Of a stretch of 64,000 bases of DNA, positions 47,120 through 55,201 are shown piece after piece. The stretch covers positions 744,001-808,000 of the forward strand of contig NZ_SZZH01000001.1 of NCBI RefSeq assembly GCF_005298075.1. The letters are read 5' to 3'. The DNA comes from Nakamurella flava (GTDB lineage Bacteria; Actinomycetota; Actinomycetes; Mycobacteriales; Nakamurellaceae). The position numbers and the translations under genes were made by a program. Positions within the stretch are counted from its first letter, which is position 1. Each line of letters begins with the position of its first letter. The notes under the pieces were generated by a model. It searched no databases and had not been told where the DNA came from. It saw only the letters and a list, made by a program, of their open reading frames with translations.

Positions 47120-48505
47120 ATGTCCGAGACCACGACGCCGCCGGAGACACGGTCGTCCGACGGCAGCGACACCGCCACCCACGCCATCGCCGACGCCGAT
47201 CGGGCCGGTCGTGGATCGTTGACCATGGCCTGGTGGGGGGTCTGCAGTGCGCTGTTCTACATCTTCCTGGCGGCGACCCTGGCGATCGCCTACGGCACCG
47301 TCAACACCATCATCGCCATCGTGCTCACGATCGTCAGCTACGGCGTCGTCAACGGCGTGCTCGCCCGTTCGGCCATCAAGACCGGTCTGAGCGTCTCACT
47401 GTTCTCGCGGGTCCTCTTCGGGCGGGTGGGCGCCCTGGTGGCCACCGCGATCTTCTTCCTGACCGCCATCTACTACGCGGTGTTCGAGGGATCGGTCATC
47501 GCCGTCGCCGCCAGCCAGGTGGTCGGCGGACTGAGCTACGGCTGGGCCTGCGTGCTGGTCGTCGTCCTCGCCGTTCCGATGGTCTTCGGCAGCGTGCAGA
47601 AGTTCCTGGACAAGCTCAACGGTGTCCTGTTGCCGTTCTACGTCCTCGGCCTCATCGCCGCGGTGGTCGCCACCGTCGCGACCTACGGCTACAGCAACGC
47701 GTGGCTCACGTATCAGCCGGCCGGGGGAGCGCCGGGGACGGGCTGGTTCAGCGCCTACGTCGCCTACATGGGTGTGTGGGTCCTGATGATGTTCACCATG
47801 GACTTCGCGCGCTTCGGGAAGCGCTCCGATGTCGACTACCACGCCCGCTTCAACTTCGGTATCCCCTTCTACGTCATGACTTTCGGGGTGAACGGGCTTG
47901 TCGGCATCTTCCTGGTCACCTCCGGCGCGGTCGCTTCGGTCTCCGAGACCGCGGTCGTCGACCAGCTCATCACCGTCCTGGGCGGGGTGTGGGCACTGCT
48001 CTTCGTCTGGGTCACCCAGACCCGGATCAACACGGCCAACTTCTACCTGGCCACCGTCAACATGCAAGCGTTCTTCGACAAGCTCGGCATCCGGTTGACC
48101 AAAGCGGTCTGGGCCGTCGTGGTCGGGGTCGTCGCGCTCGTCATGATGCGCGCGACCGACGTGTTCAGTTACATCCTCACCGCTCTGAACTACCAGGGCA
48201 TCTTCGTCACCGCCTGGGTCGGTATCGCGGTCGTGCACATCCTGAGCCCCGTCTACCGGCGGATGTTCGGTGACCAGGTGCGCTACCACTTCGATCAGGT
48301 ACCGGCGTTCAACCCCGCTGGACTCATCGCCTGGTTCGGTGCGGCGATCACCGGTCTGGCCATGACCATCTCCGGGGTCGGCGCCGCCTGGGCGCCGGTC
48401 GCCACTGTCCTGATCTCCGCCGGCCTGTATGCCGCTTTGCAGCGGGTCGCCCGCCCGAGCTGGTACGCCACCGGTGTGCCGTCGGCGCCTGCCGTCACCC
48501 GTTGA
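47120..48505 (+). CDS. NCS1-type nucleobase/hydantoin-family permease
   Basis: The protein has 461 residues and 12 membrane helices. The opening RAGRGSLTMAWWGVCSALFYIFLAATLAIAYGTVNTIIAIVLTIVSYGVVNGVLA and MMFTMDFARFGKRSDVDYHARFNFG match cytosine-permease (CodB/NCS1) proteins, with the usual proline- and Gly-rich helices. It would import the compound used by the PxpABC/carboxylase enzymes. The ATG follows AAGGAG. Confidence 0.87.
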   Translation: MSETTTPPETRSSDGSDTATHAIADADRAGRGSLTMAWWGVCSALFYIFLAATLAIAYGTVNTIIAIVLTIVSYGVVNGVLARSAIKTGLSVSLFSRVLFGRVGALVATAIFFLTAIYYAVFEGSVIAVAASQVVGGLSYGWACVLVVVLAVPMVFGSVQKFLDKLNGVLLPFYVLGLIAAVVATVATYGYSNAWLTYQPAGGAPGTGWFSAYVAYMGVWVLMMFTMDFARFGKRSDVDYHARFNFGIPFYVMTFGVNGLVGIFLVTSGAVASVSETAVVDQLITVLGGVWALLFVWVTQTRINTANFYLATVNMQAFFDKLGIRLTKAVWAVVVGVVALVMMRATDVFSYILTALNYQGIFVTAWVGIAVVHILSPVYRRMFGDQVRYHFDQVPAFNPAGLIAWFGAAITGLAMTISGVGAAWAPVATVLISAGLYAALQRVARPSWYATGVPSAPAVTR

Positions 48506-48566
48506 CGGGTCGCACGACCCGACCTCTCCCACCGCTGATCGACCGTCCGACGATTTGGAGAACCCC

Positions 48567-48815
48567 GTGAGCACCGTCCACGACGTCACCTCGCCCCTGC
48601 CCGGCACCTTCTACCACCGTGAGAGCCCTGCCAGCCCGCCGTTCGTCACGGTGGGCGCCACCGTCGCCGCAGGCGACACCGTCGGCCTCATCGAGGTCAT
48701 GAAGATGTTCACCCCGGTCACCGCCGAGGTCGCCGGTGTGGTCACCGAGATCGTCGTGGAGGACGAGGACGCCGTGGATGCCGGTGACGTCCTGGTGCGG
48801 ATCGAGGAACTGTGA
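48567..48815 (+). CDS. Biotin carboxyl carrier protein-like (BCCP)
   Basis: The protein has 82 residues. It is a bare biotinyl domain: PLPGTFYHRESPASPPFVTVGATVAAGDTVGLIEVMKMFTPVTAEVAGVVTEIVVEDEDAVDAGDVLVRIEE. The biotinylated Lys is in EVMKMF. The N-terminal linker of AccB is missing. GTG start with TTTGGAG upstream. It overlaps the biotin carboxylase by 4 bp. The host biotin ligase must attach biotin. Confidence 0.92.
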   Translation: MSTVHDVTSPLPGTFYHRESPASPPFVTVGATVAAGDTVGLIEVMKMFTPVTAEVAGVVTEIVVEDEDAVDAGDVLVRIEEL

Positions 48816-50194
48816 GCGGAGCTCCCGCCGGGGTCGCCCGCCCCATCCGCCGGCTCCTCATCGCCAACCGCGGCGAGATCGCCGTCCGTCTCGTGCGTGC
48901 GGCCCAGGAGATGGGCATCACCGCGATCGTCGCGCACAGCGATCCGGACCTGGATTCGCTCGCCGTGCGGCTGGCCGACGAGGCCATCCGTATCGGTCCC
49001 GCCCACGCTCGCAAGAGTTATCTCGCGGTCGGGGCAGTGGTCGGCGCCGCTCTGGAGGTGAACGCCGACGCCGTCCACCCCGGATACGGCTTCCTCGCCG
49101 AGAACGCCGACTTCGCCCGCGCTGTCGTCGACGCCGGACTGATCTGGGTCGGACCCGACGCCGACACCATCTCGCGGATGGGTCACAAGGCGGAGGCGAT
49201 CGCGACCGCCCGGAGTGCGGGTGTGCCGGTGGTCCCCGGCAGCGACGGCCTGGTCGAGTCCGACGACGCCGCCCACGAGATCGCCGCGAGCATCGGGTTT
49301 CCGTTGCTGATCAAGGCCGCCGCCGGGGGTGGGGGGCGCGGGATCCGTATCGCCTCCGACCCCGGGGAACTGACCGCAGCCATCGCCGCCGCCCGCCAGG
49401 AGGCGTCCGCGGCCTTCGGCGACCCCGGTGTGTACCTCGAGCGATTCGTCCCACGAGCCCGGCACATCGAGGTGCAGATCCTCGGGGACGGCGTGGATGC
49501 CGTGCACTTCTTCGAGCGCGACTGCTCGCTCCAGCGGCGCCGCCAGAAGATCTGGGAGGAAGCCCCCGCCGCCGCCCTCGACGACGCGACCCGCGAGCGG
49601 CTCTGCCGGTCGGCGGTCGACCTCGCCCGTTCCGTGGGGTACCGGGGGGCGGGAACGGTCGAGTATCTCTACGACCCCGACCGCGGGGAGTTCTACTTCA
49701 TCGAGATGAACACGCGCATCCAGGTCGAGCACCCCATCACCGAGGAGATCTGCGGAGTCGACCTCATCCAGGCCATGCTGCTGGTCGCCGGGGGAGAGTC
49801 GCTGCCCGTGCGGCAGGACCAGGTGCACCGTCGCGGCCACGCGATCGAGGTGCGACTGAACGCCGAGGATCCCGACGCGGACTTCCGTCCCCAACCGGGC
49901 ACGATCGCGGACGTGCGCTGGCCGGCCGGGCCCGGGGTACGGGTGGACGCCGCCGCCTTCCCGGGGTGGACCATCCCGCCGTTCTACGACTCGCTCATCG
50001 GCAAGCTCATCGTCTGGGCACCGGACCGGCCGTCCGCCCTCGCCCGGCTCCGTCGGGCGCTCGGCGAACTGCACATCGACGGTCCGGCCACCACCGCTCC
50101 GCTGTTCTCGCGGCTGGCCGACGATCCCGCGGTCGTCGACAACGACATCCACACCACCTGGATCGAGCAGTGGCTCAAGGGAGGGCAGGCATGA
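48812..50194 (+). CDS. Biotin carboxylase subunit (AccC-like)
   Basis: The protein has 460 residues. The BC domain reads LLIANRGEIAVRLVRAAQEMG, HPGYGFLAENADFARAV, the Gly-rich ATP loop LIKAAAGGGGRGIRI, DCSLQRRRQKIWEEAPA and the catalytic EMNTRIQVEHPITE. It carboxylates the biotin on BCCP with ATP and bicarbonate. The GTG start overlaps the BCCP stop (GTGA). In the operon it lies between pxpA and pxpBC, not next to acetyl-CoA carboxyltransferase genes, so its partner is probably PxpB/PxpC. Confidence 0.93.
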   Translation: MSGAPAGVARPIRRLLIANRGEIAVRLVRAAQEMGITAIVAHSDPDLDSLAVRLADEAIRIGPAHARKSYLAVGAVVGAALEVNADAVHPGYGFLAENADFARAVVDAGLIWVGPDADTISRMGHKAEAIATARSAGVPVVPGSDGLVESDDAAHEIAASIGFPLLIKAAAGGGGRGIRIASDPGELTAAIAAARQEASAAFGDPGVYLERFVPRARHIEVQILGDGVDAVHFFERDCSLQRRRQKIWEEAPAAALDDATRERLCRSAVDLARSVGYRGAGTVEYLYDPDRGEFYFIEMNTRIQVEHPITEEICGVDLIQAMLLVAGGESLPVRQDQVHRRGHAIEVRLNAEDPDADFRPQPGTIADVRWPAGPGVRVDAAAFPGWTIPPFYDSLIGKLIVWAPDRPSALARLRRALGELHIDGPATTAPLFSRLADDPAVVDNDIHTTWIEQWLKGGQA

Positions 50195-51063
50195 CCCGCT
50201 ACACACTCGGTGGCGACGAGCATCTGTTCGTCGAACTGTCGGAGAGCATGTCGCTGTCGGCGTTCTTCACCGGCAGCCTGATCACCCGGGAACTGGCGGC
50301 CCGCGGACTGTCCGGCATCCTCGACATCTGCCCGGCGAACGCCTCGTTCCAGGTGCGCTTCGATCCGGACGTCCTGCCGGTCGCCCGGCTGCGGGCTGAG
50401 CTGGAGGACATCGAGGCCGGTCTGGCTGCCGCATCCGGGATCCTCCAGACGCGGGTCATCGAGATACCCGTCCTGTACGACGATCCCTGGACCAACGAGA
50501 CACAACTTCGTTTCCGCGATCGTCACCAGGACCCACAGTCGACGGACCTGCAGTACGCCGCCCGGATCAACGGCTACGACGACGTGCCGTCCTTCATCGA
50601 GGCGCACTCGGCGAAGCCGTGGTTCGTCTCGATGGTCGGCTTCGTCGCCGGGCTGCCGTTCATGTATCAGATGGTCGAGCGGGACAAGCAGATCCAGGTG
50701 CCCAAGTACCTGCGTCCGCGGACTGACACCCCGAAACTGACCGTGGGCTACGGAGGCTGCTTCAGCTGCATCTACTCGGTCCGCGGCGCCGGTGGGTACC
50801 AGATGTTCGGGGTGACCCCGGTCCCGATCTACGACCCCGAGCAGCGGATCGCGCACCTGTCGGACTTCCTGGTGCTGTTCCGACCCGGCGACATCGTGAA
50901 GTTCCGCCCGGTGGACCGGGCCGAGTACGACCGGATCGTGGCAGCGGTGGATAGCAACGAGTATCGCCTGCGCATCGCCCCCGTCGAGTTCTCCCTGCCG
51001 GACTTCGAGAGCGACCCGGCCGGTTACCCCGCTCGTCTCCTGGAGGTTCTCGATGCGCGTTGA
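50191..51063 (+). CDS. pxpB: 5-oxoprolinase subunit B / AHS1 (KipI) domain protein
   Basis: The protein has 290 residues. The KipI/AHS1 core is EIPVLYDDPWT near residue 90, followed by a long middle segment. The C-terminal FVAGLPFMYQM and VGYGGCFSCIYSVRGAGGYQMFGVTPVPIYDP is the AHS1 signature (G-x-GYQ-x-GxTP). In urea carboxylase this fold is half of the carboxyltransferase domain. The ATG overlaps the biotin-carboxylase stop (ATGA), and the end overlaps pxpC by 11 bp. Confidence 0.9.
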   Translation: MTRYTLGGDEHLFVELSESMSLSAFFTGSLITRELAARGLSGILDICPANASFQVRFDPDVLPVARLRAELEDIEAGLAAASGILQTRVIEIPVLYDDPWTNETQLRFRDRHQDPQSTDLQYAARINGYDDVPSFIEAHSAKPWFVSMVGFVAGLPFMYQMVERDKQIQVPKYLRPRTDTPKLTVGYGGCFSCIYSVRGAGGYQMFGVTPVPIYDPEQRIAHLSDFLVLFRPGDIVKFRPVDRAEYDRIVAAVDSNEYRLRIAPVEFSLPDFESDPAGYPARLLEVLDAR

Positions 51064-52030
51064 GGTCGTCACACCCGGACTGGCCACGTCCGTGCAGGAC
51101 GCCGGCCGAAGCGGCTACTACCACCTGGGCATCCCGCCGTCGGGTGCGATGGATCAGCTCTCCTACCGGGCCGGCAACCTGCTGGTCGGCAACCCGGAGA
51201 CCGCTGCGTCGCTCGAATGCGCGCTGCTGGGGCCGGATCTGCGCTTCGAGCGGGACACTCGCCTGTCTCTGACCGGTGCGCGGACGCGGTTCACCGTCGA
51301 CGGCGAGCCCCAACCCGCCGACACCGTCGTCGACGTCGCTGCCGGGCAGAAGGTCTCGGTCGGGTTCGCCACCGCGGGTGCGCGCGCCTACCTGGCGGTC
51401 GCCGGCGGGTTCGAGGTACCCGAACAGTTGGGAAGCCGCTCCACCTACGCACTCGGCGGTCTGGGCGGGCACCGCGGCCGTACCCTGCAGGCCGGTGACG
51501 AGCTGACCGTCGCGGGTCCGACCTCCCCGCCGCCGCCGGGCCGGGAGATCCCCGACGAGCTGCGGGTGCCGCTGCGCAAGGAATACGAGCTGCGGATGAT
51601 CCGCGGTCTCTACGACCACCGGGTGCAACCGGACTCGATGGACACGTTCCTGGCCGAGACCTGGTCCGTCGCCTCGGAGGCCGACCGCATCGGGTACCGG
51701 TTGAAGGGGGGCACGCCACTGGACTTCGTCCCCCGGGAGGCCCCGTTCGGCGCCGGCGAGGACCCGTCGAACATCGTCGACGCCTGCTATCCGATCGGCT
51801 CCATCCAGGTCCCGTCGGGTCAGCAGCCGATCGTCCTGCATCGGGATGCCGTGTCCGGTGGCGGCTACATGATGGTCGGTACGGTCATCAGTGCCGATCT
51901 GGACCTCATCGGCCAGATGCCACCGAACACCCGGGTCCGCTTCACCTCCGTCTCCCTCGACGAGGCGCTGGCGGCGCGGGCCGACCGAGCCCGGTGGCTG
52001 GACAAGTTGCGTGCGGCGTTGGTCGGCTGA
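51053..52030 (+). CDS. pxpC: 5-oxoprolinase subunit C / AHS2 (KipA) domain protein
   Basis: The protein has 325 residues. The AHS2 opening VEVVTPGLATSVQDAGRSGYYHLGIPPSGAMDQLSYRAGNLLVGNPETAASLECAL is present, then AYLAVAGGFEVPEQLGSRSTY and, near the end, DAVSGGGYMMVGTVISADLDLIGQMPPNTRVRF. It pairs with PxpB to form the hydrolase or carboxyltransferase core. The start lies inside pxpB, which argues for one-to-one assembly. It is the last gene of the operon. Confidence 0.92.
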   Translation: MRVEVVTPGLATSVQDAGRSGYYHLGIPPSGAMDQLSYRAGNLLVGNPETAASLECALLGPDLRFERDTRLSLTGARTRFTVDGEPQPADTVVDVAAGQKVSVGFATAGARAYLAVAGGFEVPEQLGSRSTYALGGLGGHRGRTLQAGDELTVAGPTSPPPPGREIPDELRVPLRKEYELRMIRGLYDHRVQPDSMDTFLAETWSVASEADRIGYRLKGGTPLDFVPREAPFGAGEDPSNIVDACYPIGSIQVPSGQQPIVLHRDAVSGGGYMMVGTVISADLDLIGQMPPNTRVRFTSVSLDEALAARADRARWLDKLRAALVG

Positions 52031-52113
52031 CCGGTCCGTACTGAGACATCTCTGATCGCGATACGGCAGGGTGACCGGTAGCCGGTCGCCCCGTCCGGCG
52101 ATCGGAGGGCGCG

Positions 52114-52794
52114 ATGTCGACGACCGGGCAGAAGCCCGCACCCGGGCCGCGGCTGCTGCTGGTGGAGGACGACCGACAGCTGGGTCCCCTGCTGGCCGAG
52201 ATCCTCGACGAGGCCTACGAGGTCGATCTGGTCACCGATGGCCAAGCGGGCCTGCACGCCGGTCTGACGGGCGGGTACGCCGCCCTCGTCGTCGACCGCG
52301 GGTTGCCGGTGGTCGAGGGCCTGGACATCGTCCGCGGGCTGCGGCAGAACGGGGTGATCACCCCGGTCCTGGTGCTGACCGCTCGGGGGACGGTCGCGGA
52401 CCGGGTCGAGGGGCTCGACGCCGGCGCCGAGGACTATCTGGTCAAGCCGTTCGAGATCGACGAGTTGCTCGCCCGGTTGCGGGCCCTGCTCCGCCGGTCT
52501 GCCGACGTCGCCCAGACCCTCGCGGTCGGCGTGCTCCGGTTCGACGTCCTCGGTCGCCGGGTGACGGGGCCGGACGGCATCGTCGACCTCTCCGGTCGGG
52601 AGGCCGCTCTGCTGGAGGTGCTGGCCCGTCGCCCCCAGCAGGTGTTCACCCGGCCCCAACTGTTGGCCGCGGTCTTCGACCCCGCCGACGATCCCGGCAG
52701 CGTCGACACCTACGTCTACTACCTGCGCCGCAAACTGGGCCGGGACTGCGTGCAGACGGTGCACGGCATGGGCTACCGGCTGGGGACACCGTGA
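52114..52794 (+). CDS. OmpR/PhoB-type response regulator
   Basis: The protein has 226 residues. The receiver has acidic VEDD, phospho-Asp in ALVVDRGLPVVEG, and the Lys in DYLVKPFEIDEL. The winged helix reads VDLSGREAALLEVLARRPQQVFTRPQLLAAVFDPADDPGSVDTYVYYLRRKLG. The kinase gene follows with a GTGA overlap. The operon converges on the flavin electron-transfer operon, which may be its target. Confidence 0.93.
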   Translation: MSTTGQKPAPGPRLLLVEDDRQLGPLLAEILDEAYEVDLVTDGQAGLHAGLTGGYAALVVDRGLPVVEGLDIVRGLRQNGVITPVLVLTARGTVADRVEGLDAGAEDYLVKPFEIDELLARLRALLRRSADVAQTLAVGVLRFDVLGRRVTGPDGIVDLSGREAALLEVLARRPQQVFTRPQLLAAVFDPADDPGSVDTYVYYLRRKLGRDCVQTVHGMGYRLGTP

Positions 52795-53801
52795 CCGGGT
52801 GGTTGCGGCGCGCCTCGACCGACACGGATCCGGCCTCGGCCCGGACGGATCCGGACCGGGTGCTGCTGCGCCGGGCGACCACCCGGATGGCCTGGCAGCT
52901 GGCCGCGGCCAGCGCCGTCGTCGTGGTGCTGGCCGGGTTGACCGCGCTGCTGATCAGCCCACTTGTGCGCGACCACCATGGTGGACGTCCCGGCGGCCCC
53001 GACCGGGACGACGAGATCCTGCGGGACCTGCTGCTCATCGCCGCGGTCGTCGGCGTGGCGATCGCGGGGGTGGTCGGGTTCCTCATCGCCCGCCGGGCGG
53101 TCGCGCCGCTCGGTGAAGCGCTGGCCCGGCAGCGCCGGTTCGTCGCCGACGCCGGTCACGAGTTACGTACTCCGCTGACGGTGATGCACACCCGGGCGCA
53201 ATTGATCGCTCGGCGGATGCCGCCGGACGACCCGTCCCTCCCGGCGATGCATCAGCTGCTGGACGACAGCCGCGTACTACGGGAGATCGTCGATGAACTG
53301 CTGGCCAGTGCCGCCCTGACGGGCGATCCGTCGGCCGGGGAGCCGGTCCGACTCCGCCCCCTGCTGTCCGACATCGCCGCGTCGATGGGTGATCTCGCCC
53401 GTCAGGGCGGGGTGCGGATCGAGATGCAGGCCCCTGACGACCTGACGGTGGTCGGTGCCCCGATCGCGCTGCGGCGGGCGGTGTCCGCGCTGGTCGACAA
53501 CGCGCTCGGCCACACCCCGGCCGGCGGCACGGTCGAGTTGGCTGCGGTCCGGGACGGCACGGGAGTCGTCGTCGCGGTCACCGACGACGGTGAGGGCTTC
53601 GGTGACCAGGACCCCCAGGAATTGACCCGCCGGTTCGCCCGCGGCTCGCGGTCGGCCGACGGGCCCGGCGGACGCCGCTTCGGGCTCGGGCTGGCCCTGG
53701 TCCGGGAGGTCGCCGTCGCCCACGGGGGTGAGCTGGTGTTGCGGCCGGGTCCGACCGGGGGCGCGCGGGCCGAACTGCATCTGCCCGCTCGCACGGGGTA
53801 G
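52791..53801 (+). CDS. OmpR-system sensor histidine kinase
   Basis: The protein has 336 residues. Two membrane helices (about 37-57 and 75-98) enclose a very short outside loop (RDHHGGRPGGPDRDDE), so it senses something in or at the membrane rather than with a large domain. The HisKA box is RFVADAGHELRTPLTVMHTRAQL, and the HATPase part has LVDNALGHTPAGG, DDGEGFG and GLGLALVREVAVAHGG. The acidic His-rich loop could bind metal. The GTG start overlaps the regulator stop. Confidence 0.92.
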   Translation: MTGWLRRASTDTDPASARTDPDRVLLRRATTRMAWQLAAASAVVVVLAGLTALLISPLVRDHHGGRPGGPDRDDEILRDLLLIAAVVGVAIAGVVGFLIARRAVAPLGEALARQRRFVADAGHELRTPLTVMHTRAQLIARRMPPDDPSLPAMHQLLDDSRVLREIVDELLASAALTGDPSAGEPVRLRPLLSDIAASMGDLARQGGVRIEMQAPDDLTVVGAPIALRRAVSALVDNALGHTPAGGTVELAAVRDGTGVVVAVTDDGEGFGDQDPQELTRRFARGSRSADGPGGRRFGLGLALVREVAVAHGGELVLRPGPTGGARAELHLPARTG

Positions 53802-53820
53802 TCGGCCGGCCGTCCCAGGT

Positions 53821-54630
53821 TCAGTCGGACGACGGACCGAACACCGCGAGACTGCCGTCGCGCCAGACCACCAGGCCGCTGCGGCCGGGTCGACGTCGCA
53901 GCCAGGTGGCCGCGTCCGGTCCGCGGGCGTAGGCGGCGGTCGCGTCGATGTCGGCGTCGGTGACGGTGGCCGCGACGACCGTGACCGACGCGACGGCGTC
54001 CGGGGTCGCACCCGTGCGGGCGTCGACCAGGTGCGCACCGCGGTGGGTGGTGCCCGAGGTGGCCACGCCGCCGTCGAGGACCGGGACGACGGCCAGGACG
54101 CGGGTCGGGTCGGAAGGGTCCTCGATCCCGATCCGCCAGGGTGCGGCTCCGGGACGGACGGTGCGGCAGAGCATGTCGCCGCCGGCGGACAGGCAATAGT
54201 CGGTCGCGGTCAGCTCGTCGAGGTGGCGGGCCGCCCGGTCGACCGCCCAGCCCTTGACCACGCCGCTGGGGTCGAGCCGGGTACGTCCGTCCGGACCGGG
54301 CAGCCGGACGCTGAACGCGCCACCGCTCTCCTGTTCGGCCCGCTCGCCCAGCGCGAGCACCTCCCGGACCTCGGCCGGGCAGTCGTCGAGGGCGATCTGC
54401 CCCCGTCCGAGCCGGCTGATGGTCGAGTCCGGACGGTAGGTGCTGAACGTCAGGTCGATCTCCCGGAGGGTCTGCACAACCCGGATCCACGCCGAGTCGG
54501 CGGCCGCGTCGTCGGTGTGCCGACCGCGTAGCGCCAGGCTGACCGGCATGCCCATCACGTGCACGACCCGTCGGCGGATCGGCGCGGGGTCGGGCGGCGT
54601 CCGGACGTCGTCCGGCGACGCGGTGATCAC
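53821..54630 (-). CDS. apbE: FAD:protein FMN transferase (ApbE)
   Basis: The protein has 269 residues. ApbE motifs are HVMGMPVSLALRG, ADSTISRL-like RPDSTISRLGRG, DPSGVVKGWAVDRAARHL, LSAGGDMLC and VATSGTTHRGAHLVDARTG. ApbE takes FMN from FAD and attaches it to a Thr of a partner protein. No signal peptide or lipobox is visible, so it may act in the cytoplasm or use an unrecognised export signal. The GTG start overlaps the FMN-binding-protein stop (GTGA). The partner is that neighbour. Confidence 0.92.
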   Translation of the reverse strand: MITASPDDVRTPPDPAPIRRRVVHVMGMPVSLALRGRHTDDAAADSAWIRVVQTLREIDLTFSTYRPDSTISRLGRGQIALDDCPAEVREVLALGERAEQESGGAFSVRLPGPDGRTRLDPSGVVKGWAVDRAARHLDELTATDYCLSAGGDMLCRTVRPGAAPWRIGIEDPSDPTRVLAVVPVLDGGVATSGTTHRGAHLVDARTGATPDAVASVTVVAATVTDADIDATAAYARGPDAATWLRRRPGRSGLVVWRDGSLAVFGPSSD

Positions 54631-55196
54631 AGGCCCGCCTGGTCGAGGGCGCTCTGCAGCGATGTCCGGTAGCCCTGGCTGGTGACGGTCGCACCGCTGA
54701 CCATGTCGATGTCGGCACTCTGGGCGCTGACCGTCTCGGAGATCAGGACCGGCAGGGCGCGGGCGTTGATCTGCTGGTCCTTGCCGTTGCCGTCCGGGTA
54801 CTGCAGGACCGAGACCTGGGTGATCCTGCCGCTCTCGACGGTGAGCTGGACCTGGACCGGGCCCCACCGGGTCTGGGCCACCGAGCCGGTGACCGTGGTC
54901 GAGCCGGATGTCGTCGAGGGGTCGGCGGTGGTCGGGGCCGCGGTCGCGGACGTCCCCGAGTTCGACGACGTGCCGGCAGAGGAACCTCCCGACGACGTTG
55001 TCCCGGATGACGTGCTGCCGGACGATCCGGTGGACGGCGCGCCGCCGGTGGTCGGGGCGGTTCCGCCGACGATGGGCGCGACCGCCGACGATTCGGGGAG
55101 GACTGTGGCGGCCGACGAGTTGGTGGAGGTCTTGTAGCTGAACAGCAGAACGACGGCGGACAGCGTGCTCATCGCCCACAGCAGGATGCGTCGCAT
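54627..55196 (-). CDS. Exported FMN-binding domain protein
   Basis: The protein has 189 residues. An N-terminal hydrophobic segment (RRILLWAMSTLSAVVLLFS) anchors or exports it. A long Ser/Thr/Gly/Ala-rich linker follows (about 25-100). The C-terminal FMN_bind domain includes QTRWGPVQVQLTVESGRITQVSVLQYPDGNG and DMVSGATVTSQGYRTSLQSAL, where the SGATVT stretch is the type of site ApbE modifies. The ATG at 55196 lies 6 bp after the reductase stop. It would carry covalent FMN outside the membrane. Confidence 0.9.
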   Translation of the reverse strand: MRRILLWAMSTLSAVVLLFSYKTSTNSSAATVLPESSAVAPIVGGTAPTTGGAPSTGSSGSTSSGTTSSGGSSAGTSSNSGTSATAAPTTADPSTTSGSTTVTGSVAQTRWGPVQVQLTVESGRITQVSVLQYPDGNGKDQQINARALPVLISETVSAQSADIDMVSGATVTSQGYRTSLQSALDQAGL

Positions 55197-55201
55197 GTCC
55201 G

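Noticed and set aside
48736-50190. Rightward frame of 775 codons running into pxpB
   Set aside because: Its first two thirds are a shadow frame of the BCCP/biotin-carboxylase genes. pxpB starts at 50191, where ATGA overlaps the carboxylase stop.
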